Source: an uncultured Clostridium sp. (GTDB lineage Bacteria; Bacillota; Clostridia; TANB77; CAG-465). From it: a DNA stretch of 20,177 nucleotides. This document shows positions 1-7,618 of this stretch, in pieces. Where the stretch lies: contig USES01000018.1 of the NCBI GenBank assembly GCA_900553785.1, positions 1 through 20,177 of the forward strand, written 5' to 3'. The translations under genes and the position numbers were made by a program. The notes beneath the pieces were generated by a model. It ran no database searches. It was not told the DNA's origin and saw nothing but the letters and a program-made list of their open reading frames with translations. Each line of letters opens with the position of its first letter. Position 1 is the stretch's first letter.

Positions 1-1
1 G

Positions 2-988
2 AAAAATGCAATATCGCTTATTGTACTTGTAATAACCATAATTGTTATGGCAATACTAGCTGCGGCGATAATAATAACATTATCTAATACAAATATAATA
101 AGCGAAGCCAATTCTGCAGTACAATCTAACGACATGTCTAAAATAAAAGAAAAGGTTATGATATTAAAAGCTGAAGAAATGTTCACTAAAGATGGAGGAG
201 CAAAGAAAATACTTAACGAGTTAAAATCTTCGGGGTTAATAGAAAATATGGAAGTGTTAGATGGAGATTATTTAAAAGTACCACAAAATAAATTAGATAA
301 AATAGCAGACAATGAGGAAATATTATACATAAAAAGTGGCGATGAATATGTTGAGATATCCACAGGCAATGCACAAAGAGGTAAATATAACGGGACATTT
401 GTATCTTTTAATTTAGCTTGTGAAGCTTCTGAAAATAAGAGTTTTACTACTGGCGATAAAGCATCTGTTGCTACAAGTAAAATGATTGTTTACCAAAAAG
501 GACAAGGCACTATAGAGGATATGATGAACGCTTGTGATTCTTACGGAAGGCTCAAAGACAGATACTCTGATCAGACAAGTAGTTTAAATGTAAACAGAGT
601 TAGCAATTCCAATAAGTATACATTTACGAAGCTAATTAACAGTTCAGATAATATTTCAGTAAATTTAAATGATGGAAAACCTTTAATAAGCGAACACGAG
701 TTTATTTTTGCTTGGCATAATATGACAGTATATAAGGACTTTTTTGTTGAAAATGACTCTATTACAAATGTGTATTATAAATTGTATTTAGAAAATATAC
801 AAGGAGAAGCAGCAGATGCATTTGAAGTTACAGTATTGGATAGAGATGTTACGTTATATAAAGGACTACTATCTAATTTTACTAGGGAAAATAGTGAGTG
901 TATAGGTGAAGTGAGAATTGCTGAGAGGTCTACTTTAAGGATAGAATTTAAATTTATTGGATATATTGAATATCAAGAATCTAATTAG
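2..988 (+). CDS. Type IV pilin-like protein, 5'-truncated by the window
   Basis: The reading frame is open from the first full codon of the window, so the start lies upstream; the ATG at 47 is internal. The visible product is 328 residues. It opens with KNAISLIVLVITIIVMAILA, a hydrophobic helix of the kind seen at the N-terminus of clostridial prepilin-like proteins (class III signal, cleaved by prepilin peptidase in true pilins). A short Asn/Ser stretch follows, then an amphipathic helix and a polar globular part with no motif I recognise. The Glu at +5 of classical type IV pilins is replaced by Val, as in many clostridial pseudopilin-like proteins. Inference: a membrane-anchored or surface-exposed protein; function unknown. 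It ends at TAG 986-988, with no clear terminator before the rpoZ promoter. The pilin-like N-terminus is seen directly; membership of a secretion or pilus system is not shown by the neighbours. Confidence 0.7.
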   Translation, partial: KNAISLIVLVITIIVMAILAAAIIITLSNTNIISEANSAVQSNDMSKIKEKVMILKAEEMFTKDGGAKKILNELKSSGLIENMEVLDGDYLKVPQNKLDKIADNEEILYIKSGDEYVEISTGNAQRGKYNGTFVSFNLACEASENKSFTTGDKASVATSKMIVYQKGQGTIEDMMNACDSYGRLKDRYSDQTSSLNVNRVSNSNKYTFTKLINSSDNISVNLNDGKPLISEHEFIFAWHNMTVYKDFFVENDSITNVYYKLYLENIQGEAADAFEVTVLDRDVTLYKGLLSNFTRENSECIGEVRIAERSTLRIEFKFIGYIEYQESN

Positions 989-1026
989 ATTTTGTACCGA
1001 ATAAAGCTTTCTTGGCATTGGAAATC

Positions 1027-1055
1027 TTGCAAATGAATTAGTAGTATGCTAAAAT
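1027..1055 (+). promoter_or_regulatory. Sigma-A-type promoter for rpoZ
   Basis: The -35 hexamer TTGCAA (1027-1032) and -10 hexamer TAAAAT (1050-1055) are separated by exactly 17 bp. Transcription would begin near 1062, about 29 nt before the rpoZ start. The same two hexamers with the same spacing occur before rimP (7021-7049). Confidence 0.75.
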
Positions 1056-1090
1056 ATATTAGTAGTAAAAAGTTTTAGGAGGAAGAAGAT

Positions 1091-1345
1091 ATGTTATCAA
1101 GTCCAAACGCATTAGATATAATGCCAAAAGTAGGAAGTAGATATGAGGTAGTTCTAGCAACATCTAAAAGAGCTAGACAAATAGCAGATAGAAGAGTTAA
1201 AACTGAAGATCCAGATATAACTGATCCAGTGGATATTGCATCAAAAGAATTGGCTGATGGAACAACTATTGTAGAAAGAGAAGAGTTAAAAGAAGTAGAC
1301 GTAGTTGAACCAGAAGATGGTGAGTTAGGAGAAAAAGGAGAGTAG
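1091..1345 (+). CDS. rpoZ: DNA-directed RNA polymerase omega subunit
   Basis: This 84-residue protein carries the omega signature near its N-terminus, GSRYEVVLATSKRARQIA (about residues 16-33), which packs around the C-terminal tail of beta' and aids RNA polymerase assembly. The C-terminal third is very acidic (EREELKEVDVVEPEDGE) and is probably a flexible tail. The start is fixed by a perfect AGGAGG (1077-1082) placed 8 nt upstream. It is the first gene of a two-gene unit: its TAG is followed 9 nt later by the kinase ATG at 1355. Length and motif fit Firmicutes omega. In many Firmicutes rpoZ sits between gmk and coaBC; here neither flanks it directly. Confidence 0.93.
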   Translation: MLSSPNALDIMPKVGSRYEVVLATSKRARQIADRRVKTEDPDITDPVDIASKELADGTTIVEREELKEVDVVEPEDGELGEKGE

Positions 1346-1354
1346 TACAAACAT

Positions 1355-1915
1355 ATGAAAAAACATGTTATAACTATATCTGGTAATATAGCAAGTGGTA
1401 AGTCTGAAGTATCTAAAATGCTTTCAGAGAGACTATCGTATGAGTTATATAAAGCTAGTGAAGAGTTTAGAAAACAAGCTCGTATAAATAATATGACATT
1501 AGTTGAGTTTAATGAGTATTTGAAGGATAAGCCAGAGATAGATGTATATGTGGATGATTGTACTAGAAAATATGTTAAAGACAAAAACAATATAATTGTA
1601 GATGCAAGATTGGGCTTTCACTTTGTTGATGATGCATTTGATGTATATCTTAAGGCAGATATATGCGAAGCAACAAAAAGATTATTTGAGGCCGCAAAGA
1701 CTAGAGGTAGTGAAGAGAAGTATTCATCAGAAAATGAAGCTAAGTCTGGTATAATGCGTCGCGAAAAGGCTGAAAGGTTACGCTACATTGAAAGATACAA
1801 TGTGGACATTGCAGATATGAGCAATTATGTTTGTGTGATAGATACAACTAGTATCACCAGTTCACAGGTAGTGGACAAAATAATTGAACAATATAATGAA
1901 TGGTTGAAGGATTAG
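1355..1915 (+). CDS. Cytidylate kinase-like P-loop NMP kinase (archaeal type)
   Basis: This 186-residue protein starts MKKHVITISGNIASGKSEVSKML, a Walker A loop GNIASGKS at residues 10-17. A substrate-binding segment follows: ASEEFRKQARINNMTLVEFNEYLKDKPEID, then IIVDARLGFHF. The late pattern R-x2-E-x2-R, then YNVDIADMSNYVCVIDT, is the lid and core of short, archaeal-type CMP kinases, which phosphorylate (d)CMP with ATP. That layout, rather than exact residue identity, is the basis for the call; a related nucleoside or dephospho-CoA kinase cannot be excluded. The gene lies 9 nt after rpoZ and is presumably co-transcribed with it. Its stop codon lies inside the stem of a terminator. In many Firmicutes the rpoZ-priA region holds guanylate kinase (upstream of rpoZ) and coaBC, so finding this kinase here is unusual. 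Confidence 0.72.
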   Translation: MKKHVITISGNIASGKSEVSKMLSERLSYELYKASEEFRKQARINNMTLVEFNEYLKDKPEIDVYVDDCTRKYVKDKNNIIVDARLGFHFVDDAFDVYLKADICEATKRLFEAAKTRGSEEKYSSENEAKSGIMRREKAERLRYIERYNVDIADMSNYVCVIDTTSITSSQVVDKIIEQYNEWLKD

Positions 1916-1935
1916 TTTGTGCTAATCCTTTTTAT
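1907..1935 (+). terminator. Rho-independent terminator after the kinase gene
   Basis: A 9-bp stem AAGGATTAG/CTAATCCTT (1907-1915 and 1922-1930) with loop TTTGTG is followed by TTTAT, giving a T-rich run from the 3' arm onward. The kinase TAG stop is the last three bases of the 5' arm. The priA ATG comes only 16 bases later, leaving no room for a new promoter, so priA-def-fmt probably depends on read-through or on a promoter inside the kinase gene. Confidence 0.8.
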
Positions 1936-1951
1936 AAAATAGGGGGAATAT

Positions 1952-4189
1952 ATGGTTGCTAAAGTTTTGATAGAATCTTCCATTAAAAGTTTAAATAGGA
2001 TATATGATTATTTAATTCCAGAAGAAATGCTATCTGAAGTTACTATTGGTAAAAGAGTTTGGATAAATTTTGGAAAAGGCAAGGGCCAAGAAAAAGAAGG
2101 AATTGTTGTTAAAATAACGAATAACCCAGAAGATATATCTAGATTTAAAAATATAACTGGAGTTTTAGATGTGGATAGTTACATAGATGAAAATAGATTA
2201 CGTCTTGCAAAATGGATATCTAAAGTATATTTTTGCAATGTGTATGATGCTCTAAAACTAATGCTTCCACCTAGTACTAAGGGAGAGCTTGAACAAAAAG
2301 AGTTAAATGGAAAGCAAGCCAAGATAATATGTAGTGCAATGCCTTCTGAAGTGATAGAAGAAAAAATTGCATCTGGTCAGATAAAATCTGCAAGACATGT
2401 GAAATTACTTAAGTATTTAATGGAAAATGAATATATATATTTAGATGATGCAATTAGAACTTTGGATATTTCAAGAGCAGTAATTTCAACTGTTGAAAAA
2501 AATGGGTACATTTCCATAGAAAAAGTAGATGTTGAGTTAGAAGATTATTCTAATATTAAAAGAGATACAGCGCTTGCACCTACTGATGAACAAAAAAAGG
2601 CGATAGATGGTATTATAACGGATATAAATTTAGAAAAGTTTGGTGTGTCTCTTATAAAAGGGGTAACTGGTTCTGGTAAAACAGAGGTATATTTACAAGC
2701 AATTGAAGAATGTATAAGACTTGGTAAAAATGCAATAGTACTCGTTCCAGAAATTTCATTAACATTTCAGACAAAGAGAAGATTTATATCTAGGTTTGGA
2801 GATATAGTGTCTGTATTACATAGCAAAATGACAATACTTGAACGTCAAACTGAAATAAAGAAAATATTAAATGGAAAATCTAGAATAGTAATTGGTCCAA
2901 GGTCAGCCCTGTTTGTACCAATGAAAGACATAGGTTTAATTATAATTGATGAAGAACATGATACAAGTTATGTTTCACAAACAACTCCAAAATACAATAC
3001 AAAAGAAGTTGCAACGTTTATTGCACATCAAAATAAAGCAGTATTAGTTCTAGGTTCTGCTACACCAGAAATTAGTACAATGTATAAAGCTCATGAGGGA
3101 AAGCTTAAGCTATATGAATTAAAAAATAGGCCTGGTAGTTTTGCTATGCCTGAAGTAGAGCTTGTAGACATGAAAGAAGAAGCTTTAATGTCTAATAAGG
3201 GGAAAATTTCTTCTTGTCTTGTACAAGCCATAGAAGAAAATATTGCTAGTGGAAAGCAAACGTTTATATTTTTAAACAGAAGAGGTTATGCTTCTGCTGT
3301 TGTGTGTAAAGCGTGCGGCAAGATGTTAAAGTGTAGGAATTGCGATGTTGGACTTACATACCATAAAAAAATAGATTTACTTCTTTGTCACTATTGTTCG
3401 TATGCAGAACATATAAGCGGTAAGTGTCCATATTGTGGCGAGGAGGCCTTGGATTTAACTGGAGTTGGGACAGAGGCAATAGAACAAGAATTAAAAGAAA
3501 AGATACCAGGTATATCTGTTATTAGAATGGATGCAGATACTACTGTAAAACGTGGTTCACATGAAGAAATACTAAACAGATTTGTAAATGAAAAAATAAA
3601 CGTACTTGTTGGTACTCAGATGATAAGCAAGGGCCATGATATACATAGCGTTACATTGGTTGGAATAATAAACGCAGATGCAACACTTGCAGGAAATAGT
3701 TTTTCATCTGCAGAAAGAGGTTTTTCAAATCTTTTACAGGTATCTGGAAGAGCAGGAAGAGGTAGTACTCCAGGTAAAGTTATAGTGCAAGCTTATGATA
3801 TGGAGCATTATGCAATAGATGCACTAAAGGCTCAAAGTTATGATGAGTTTTATGAAAAAGAAATAGAATTTAGACACATGGCAGGATATCCTCCATTTAA
3901 AGATATAGTTTTAGTTGAACTTACAGGGCCTTTTAAGCAAGATGTTGAAAAATATGCAAAATATGTATATGGTGTTCTTTCAAAATTAAATGATGGAAAT
4001 ATAACTTTTACTTCGCCTAAAGCTCCATATATTAGTAAAATAAACAATAGATATTCATTACAGATAGTAATAAAAACGGTTCTAAATGACAAAGTTTACA
4101 ATTTACTATATAATTTTTTGTCAGAATGTGATAAAATAAAACATGGGAATGTTAGAATTAGTCTAACTAAGAACCCAATATATATTTAG
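1952..4189 (+). CDS. priA: Primosomal protein N', replication-restart helicase PriA
   Basis: PriA recognises stalled forks and reloads the replicative helicase. This 745-residue protein has the expected order: an N-terminal fork/3'-OH-binding region (about 1-110), a winged-helix-like linker, then a superfamily-2 helicase. Walker A is GVTGSGKT (237-244) and Walker B is DEEH (333-336). The PriA zinc-binding domain is complete, with eight cysteines at 452, 455, 461, 464, 479, 482, 492 and 495. The C-terminal helicase motif region LVGTQMISKGHD and the arginine-rich QVSGRAGRG are intact. The ATG at 1952 is supported by AGGGGGA (1941-1947). It leads priA-def-fmt; the def Shine-Dalgarno overlaps the priA stop. 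The length is normal for the family. Confidence 0.97.
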   Translation: MVAKVLIESSIKSLNRIYDYLIPEEMLSEVTIGKRVWINFGKGKGQEKEGIVVKITNNPEDISRFKNITGVLDVDSYIDENRLRLAKWISKVYFCNVYDALKLMLPPSTKGELEQKELNGKQAKIICSAMPSEVIEEKIASGQIKSARHVKLLKYLMENEYIYLDDAIRTLDISRAVISTVEKNGYISIEKVDVELEDYSNIKRDTALAPTDEQKKAIDGIITDINLEKFGVSLIKGVTGSGKTEVYLQAIEECIRLGKNAIVLVPEISLTFQTKRRFISRFGDIVSVLHSKMTILERQTEIKKILNGKSRIVIGPRSALFVPMKDIGLIIIDEEHDTSYVSQTTPKYNTKEVATFIAHQNKAVLVLGSATPEISTMYKAHEGKLKLYELKNRPGSFAMPEVELVDMKEEALMSNKGKISSCLVQAIEENIASGKQTFIFLNRRGYASAVVCKACGKMLKCRNCDVGLTYHKKIDLLLCHYCSYAEHISGKCPYCGEEALDLTGVGTEAIEQELKEKIPGISVIRMDADTTVKRGSHEEILNRFVNEKINVLVGTQMISKGHDIHSVTLVGIINADATLAGNSFSSAERGFSNLLQVSGRAGRGSTPGKVIVQAYDMEHYAIDALKAQSYDEFYEKEIEFRHMAGYPPFKDIVLVELTGPFKQDVEKYAKYVYGVLSKLNDGNITFTSPKAPYISKINNRYSLQIVIKTVLNDKVYNLLYNFLSECDKIKHGNVRISLTKNPIYI

Positions 4190-4201
4190 AAGGGAATAAA
4201 T

Positions 4202-4756
4202 ATGGCAACAAGAGAAATAAGAATGGATACTGATGAGGTATTAAGGAAAAAAGCAAAAGAGATTGATGTAATAGATAATAAAATACGTGAACTTGCACTA
4301 GATATGCTAGATACAATGTACAAATACGATGGCGTTGGTCTTGCAGCACCACAAGTAGGAATTCTAAAAAGAATAATAACTTATGATGTAGGTGAAGGTC
4401 CAAAGGTGTTAATAAACCCTGTTATTACTAAAAGACAAGGAAAACAAACATGTGAAGAAGGATGTTTGAGTTTTCCAAACATGTTTGGCATGGTAGATAG
4501 GCCAAAAACCGTGTGGGTTGAAGCTTTTGATATAGACGGAAATAAATTAAAATACAAGGCGGAAGACATAGAAGCAGTGGTGTTATGCCATGAAACAGAC
4601 CATTTGGATGGGGTACTTTTTATAGATAAAGCATATGATATATATACTTTAACTGAAGAGGAAATAAGAGCCGCTAAAGCTGAGTCTGAAAAAGAATATA
4701 ATGAGCAAAAAAAGAATAACAAAAAATCTAAGAAGAATAATAAAAATAAAAAGTAA
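4202..4756 (+). CDS. def: Peptide deformylase
   Basis: This 184-residue metalloenzyme removes the formyl group from nascent N-formylmethionine. All three active-site motifs are present: GVGLAAPQVG (44-53), EGCLS (86-90, metal ligand Cys88) and HETDH (130-134; metal-ligand histidines and catalytic Glu131). The Shine-Dalgarno AGAAGGGA (4188-4195) overlaps the priA stop codon, so translation is probably coupled. fmt, which adds the formyl group this enzyme removes, follows directly, the usual pairing. The last 20 or so residues form a Lys/Asn-rich tail (QKKNNKKSKKNNKNKK) beyond the catalytic core; such a tail is presumably disordered and could contact ribosomal RNA, but that is inference. Confidence 0.96.
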   Translation: MATREIRMDTDEVLRKKAKEIDVIDNKIRELALDMLDTMYKYDGVGLAAPQVGILKRIITYDVGEGPKVLINPVITKRQGKQTCEEGCLSFPNMFGMVDRPKTVWVEAFDIDGNKLKYKAEDIEAVVLCHETDHLDGVLFIDKAYDIYTLTEEEIRAAKAESEKEYNEQKKNNKKSKKNNKNKK

Positions 4757-4783
4757 AAATTACTAAAGAGGTGAAATACATTT

Positions 4784-5755
4784 ATGAGTATTGCAAAAGA
4801 AAATTTAAAGATATTGTTTATGGGTACTCCTGAATTTGCACGTGAGCACCTAAAAGCTTTAGTGGAGAATAACTTTAATGTAGTAGGTGTATTTTCTCAA
4901 CCAGACAAACCGTCTGGAAGAGGTATGCATCTTTTGCCTACATCTGTTAAAGAGTACGCGTTATCTCAAAATTTACCTGTTTTTCAACCAGAAAAACTAA
5001 AGGCTGGAAAAGAAGAAGTAGAACAAATACTAAATACACTTAAACCTGACGTCATTATAGTAGTAGCATACGGAAAGATTCTTCCAAAGTATATATTAGA
5101 TTATCCAAAATACGGATGTATAAACGTACATGGCTCATTGCTTCCAAAATATAGAGGAGCCGCACCAATACAATGGAGTATAATAAATGGTGATACCACA
5201 ACTGGAGTAACAATTATGTATATGGATGAGGGAATGGATACAGGTAACATGATAAAAAAAGCTACTTGTGAAATTTCACCATGTGATACATATGGGACAC
5301 TACATGATAAACTAATACCTTTAGGAAGTAAGACACTTATACAAGTTCTAGATGAGTTATGTTTAAATGATGGTGTACTTAACTCTGAAGTGCAACCTAA
5401 AGACTTTACAGTGGCACCAATGCTTACTAAAGACAACTCTCACATAGATTTTAACAATGGTGCAGAAAGTATAGTTAATCTAATAAGGGGAACAAACCCA
5501 TTTCCTACAGCTTGGTGTAAAAAAGACGATGCAACTAATTTCAAGGTATATAATGCACATATTGTAAATAAAGAATACAAGGATGCAAAAATAGGAGAGG
5601 TTGTAGAACTCTTAGATAAGAAAAGCGAAATAATTGTAAAGGCAGGAGAAAGTGCTATTGCAATATCTGAGATACAAGCTCCAAATTCAAAAAAAATGCC
5701 TGCTGGTGACTTTATTAGAGGAAATAAAATTAAAGTAGGAGATATATTATATTAG
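4784..5755 (+). CDS. fmt: Methionyl-tRNA formyltransferase
   Basis: The enzyme transfers a formyl group from 10-formyl-tetrahydrofolate to Met-tRNA(fMet), making the initiator tRNA used by IF2 (encoded further along this window). The 323-residue product has the expected N-terminal formyl-transferase fold, starting LKILFMGTPEFA. The catalytic triad is visible: Asn114 and His116 in INVHGSLLPKYRGAAPIQ and Asp152 in MDEGMDTG. The C-terminal OB-like domain, which includes LTKDNSHIDF, is full length. The start follows AAGAGGTGA (4766-4774) with 9-nt spacing. It is the last gene of its operon and ends 4 nt before a terminator. In many Firmicutes rsmB follows fmt; it is absent here and rlmN comes next. 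Confidence 0.97.
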   Translation: MSIAKENLKILFMGTPEFAREHLKALVENNFNVVGVFSQPDKPSGRGMHLLPTSVKEYALSQNLPVFQPEKLKAGKEEVEQILNTLKPDVIIVVAYGKILPKYILDYPKYGCINVHGSLLPKYRGAAPIQWSIINGDTTTGVTIMYMDEGMDTGNMIKKATCEISPCDTYGTLHDKLIPLGSKTLIQVLDELCLNDGVLNSEVQPKDFTVAPMLTKDNSHIDFNNGAESIVNLIRGTNPFPTAWCKKDDATNFKVYNAHIVNKEYKDAKIGEVVELLDKKSEIIVKAGESAIAISEIQAPNSKKMPAGDFIRGNKIKVGDILY

Positions 5756-5759
5756 AATT

Positions 5760-5792
5760 AAAACTGCTTATAAAGTGATAGGCAGTTTTTTA
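5760..5792 (+). terminator. Rho-independent terminator after fmt
   Basis: A 12-bp stem (AAAACTGCTTAT paired with ATAGGCAGTTTT, one G-U pair) with loop AAAGTG ends in a run of six T residues (5786-5791). It closes the priA-def-fmt unit. Confidence 0.88.
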
Positions 5793-5802
5793 TGCATGTT
5801 TG

Positions 5803-5863
5803 GTGCAATGTTAGTTTAAAGTGCAAATAAGATGTTTTAAAGTGCAAAAATTGCACTTTAAAA
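5803..5863. repeat. TTTAAAGTGCAA direct and inverted repeat array, candidate operator
   Basis: TTTAAAGTGCAAA occurs at 5815-5827 and again at 5836-5848, exactly 21 bp apart (two helical turns). An inverted copy, TTGCACTTTAAAA, lies at 5851-5863. The second and third copies form a perfect 13-bp inverted repeat around AAA. A shorter GTGCAA lies at 5803-5808. The array fills the gap between the fmt terminator and the rlmN promoter. No T run follows, so it is not a normal terminator; a DNA-binding site is the simplest reading, for a regulator I cannot name. Confidence 0.6.
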
Positions 5864-5908
5864 TAGCAAGTTATCTTTATATTGTGTTGAATCACTGACG
5901 GTTATAGG

Positions 5909-5937
5909 TTGCTAAAACAAATATGCAGTGGTATAAT
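5909..5937 (+). promoter_or_regulatory. Promoter immediately before rlmN
   Basis: TTGCTA (5909-5914) and a perfect TATAAT (5932-5937) are spaced 17 bp apart. The expected start of transcription, about 7 bases after the -10, coincides with the A of the rlmN ATG at 5944. See the rlmN entry and the finding on a leaderless message. Confidence 0.6.
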
Positions 5938-5943
5938 AATTTT

Positions 5944-6984
5944 ATGGAAAAGATAAATATAAATGAATTAGATTTAGAAGAACTTGCAAAATATATTGAG
6001 AGTCTAGGGGAGAAAAAGTTTCATGCAAAGCAAATTTTTAAATGGCTTCATAGAATTCATGTAGTGTCATTTGATGAGATGACAGACATATCTAAATCTT
6101 TAAGAGAAAAATTAAAAGAGAATACATATATTTTAAATTTAGAGATATTACAGGTGCAAAAGTCTCATAAAGACGGAACACATAAGTTTTTAATTAAACT
6201 GCCAGATAATAACGCTATTGAATCTGTATTTATGGTGTATAACTATGGCAATACATTGTGTGTTTCTACTCAAGTAGGTTGTAAAATGGGGTGTAAGTTT
6301 TGTGCATCTACTAAAAATGGTTGGACAAGAAACTTACAAGCTTCAGAAATTGAAGGACAGATTATTGCAGTTGAAAAGTATATGGGAGAAAAAATATCTA
6401 ATGTTGTATATATGGGTATAGGAGAACCATTAGACAATTTTGATAACGTTGTGAAATCTGTAAGGCTAATAAATTGCCCTGAAGGTTTAGGAATTGGCGC
6501 AAGGCATATATCTTTGTCTACATCAGGTATAGTACCAAACATATATAAATTAGCAGACGAGGAATTACAAGCTACTCTTTCAATATCTCTTCATGCAGTA
6601 ACAGACGAAAAACGTAAAGAGATAATGCCTGTTGCAAATAGATATAGCATAAAGGAATTGCTAGATGCTTGCAACTATTATACAGCTAAAACTGGTAGAA
6701 GAATTAGTTTTGAGTTTGCTTTGATTGCAGGAGTAAATGATGATAAAGATACAGCTTACGCTTTAGCTAAACTTCTTCGTGGAATGCTTGCACATGTAAA
6801 CCTAATACCTGTAAATGAATTAAAAGATGGAGTATTTAAAAAGAGTAAAGAAAAAGATATAGAAAACTTTATGAATATATTAAATACATCTGGAATAGTT
6901 ACAACAGTAAGAAGAGAACTTGGTTCAGACATAGATGCTGCATGTGGACAATTAAGACAAAAACATTTAGATGGCGAAATATAA
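5944..6984 (+). CDS. rlmN: Dual-specificity 23S rRNA/tRNA adenine C2 methyltransferase RlmN
   Basis: RlmN is a radical SAM enzyme that methylates C2 of A2503 in 23S rRNA and A37 in some tRNAs. With the start at 5944 it has 346 residues. The radical SAM motif CX3CX2C is at Cys113, Cys117 and Cys120 (CKMGCKFCAS), followed by GIGEPLDNF. The C-terminal cysteine that carries the transient methyl group is present as Cys334 in AACGQL. An in-frame ATG at 5923 would add MQWYNNF, but its codons overlap the TATAAT box and nothing like them occurs at RlmN N-termini I know; MEKININELD is a normal beginning. Neither ATG has a Shine-Dalgarno. It stands alone between the repeat array and the rimP promoter. 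Confidence 0.94.
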   Translation: MEKININELDLEELAKYIESLGEKKFHAKQIFKWLHRIHVVSFDEMTDISKSLREKLKENTYILNLEILQVQKSHKDGTHKFLIKLPDNNAIESVFMVYNYGNTLCVSTQVGCKMGCKFCASTKNGWTRNLQASEIEGQIIAVEKYMGEKISNVVYMGIGEPLDNFDNVVKSVRLINCPEGLGIGARHISLSTSGIVPNIYKLADEELQATLSISLHAVTDEKRKEIMPVANRYSIKELLDACNYYTAKTGRRISFEFALIAGVNDDKDTAYALAKLLRGMLAHVNLIPVNELKDGVFKKSKEKDIENFMNILNTSGIVTTVRRELGSDIDAACGQLRQKHLDGEI

Positions 6985-7020
6985 AGTTGCGGTAAATTAT
7001 AAATAAATATTTAAAAATAC

Positions 7021-7049
7021 TTGCAAAAAAAGAGAAATTATGTTAAAAT
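7021..7049 (+). promoter_or_regulatory. Sigma-A-type promoter of the rimP-nusA-infB operon
   Basis: TTGCAA (7021-7026) and TAAAAT (7044-7049) are 17 bp apart, identical in hexamers and spacing to the rpoZ promoter. Transcription would begin near 7056, leaving an 88-nt leader before rimP. A TTG at 7021 that opens the rimP frame is part of this -35 box, not a start codon. Confidence 0.8.
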
Positions 7050-7075
7050 TATATTGTCAGTTAAAGAGAGCGTAA

Positions 7076-7105
7076 TAAGTGAGAGGGATATAGCCCTCTC
7101 ACTTA
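7076..7105 (+). promoter_or_regulatory. Leader hairpin upstream of rimP
   Basis: A perfect 12-bp inverted repeat, TAAGTGAGAGGG (7076-7087) and CCCTCTCACTTA (7094-7105), encloses loop ATATAG. It lies inside the predicted leader, about 20 nt after the start of transcription and 38 nt before the rimP start codon. It has no T tract, so it is not a simple terminator. A role in mRNA stability, RNase III processing or autoregulation is inference. Confidence 0.65.
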
Positions 7106-7143
7106 ATTGTATGTTAGGTTATAGGTATAAAGGGGGTATAAGT

Positions 7144-7617
7144 TTGGCGTTAAAGGATAATATTGAGATGTCTGTTAAGTCAGACATTGAAGCTTTGGGC
7201 TACGAAATCGAATATATAGAAGTGGCTCGTGAGGGAAAAGATAACTTTGTAAGAGTTGTAATAGATAAACCGGAGGTGTCCCTTAATACAGAAGATTGTG
7301 AAAAGGTAAGCAGAGTTATTGAAGATAAAGTAGATAGTTTAGTAAAGTTAGATGACGGATATATTTTAGAAGTAGCATCTGCTGGACTTGAAAGACAATT
7401 AAAAAATATTTCGCTATTCAAAAAGTATATAGGTGAAAATGTGTTAATTAAATTGTATAAAAAGCAGGATGGCAAAAAGGAATTTGAAGGTAAGCTTATA
7501 GATGTAACTGATAATAATGATATAGTAATTGAATGTAATAATAACAATATAAGTATTAAATTTGCAGATATTGCAGCTGCAAATACAATATATGATTTTA
7601 AAAAGGAGAGTATTTAA
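7144..7617 (+). CDS. rimP: Ribosome maturation factor RimP
   Basis: RimP binds the 30S subunit and helps its late assembly. The chosen start is TTG 7144, preceded by AAAGGGGG (7129-7136) at 7 nt; this gives 157 residues, the usual length. Upstream in-frame codons are promoter and leader, so the longer open frame is not translated. Recognisable RimP features are the N-terminal LGYEIEYIEVAREGKDNFVRVVIDKP, then the EDCEKVSRVIEDKVD helix and the signature YILEVASAGLERQL. The C-terminal SH3-like domain (KKEFEGKLIDVTDNN) is complete. It leads the operon; nusA follows with only 1 nt between stop and start. The TTG start may hold its expression below that of downstream genes. Confidence 0.93.
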   Translation: MALKDNIEMSVKSDIEALGYEIEYIEVAREGKDNFVRVVIDKPEVSLNTEDCEKVSRVIEDKVDSLVKLDDGYILEVASAGLERQLKNISLFKKYIGENVLIKLYKKQDGKKEFEGKLIDVTDNNDIVIECNNNNISIKFADIAAANTIYDFKKESI

Positions 7618-7618
7618 A

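Noticed and set aside
1075..1590. 171-residue minus-strand open frame across rpoZ and the kinase
   Set aside because: It is antisense to two well-supported genes, is Ser/Leu-rich as expected of a shadow frame, and has no ribosome site or family resemblance.
5792..5830. 12-codon frame starting in the fmt terminator T run
   Set aside because: There is no ribosome site and it overlaps the repeat array; nothing supports translation.
5803..5863. CRISPR array or terminator reading of the TTTAAAGTGCAA repeats
   Set aside because: Units are 12-13 bp with irregular short spacing and mixed orientation, and no cas genes are present. No T run follows the inverted repeat.
7021..7143. Extended N-terminus of rimP from TTG 7021
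   Set aside because: The TTG is the -35 box of the operon promoter, and the region holds the -10 and leader hairpin. TTG 7144 has a proper ribosome site and gives a normal RimP.
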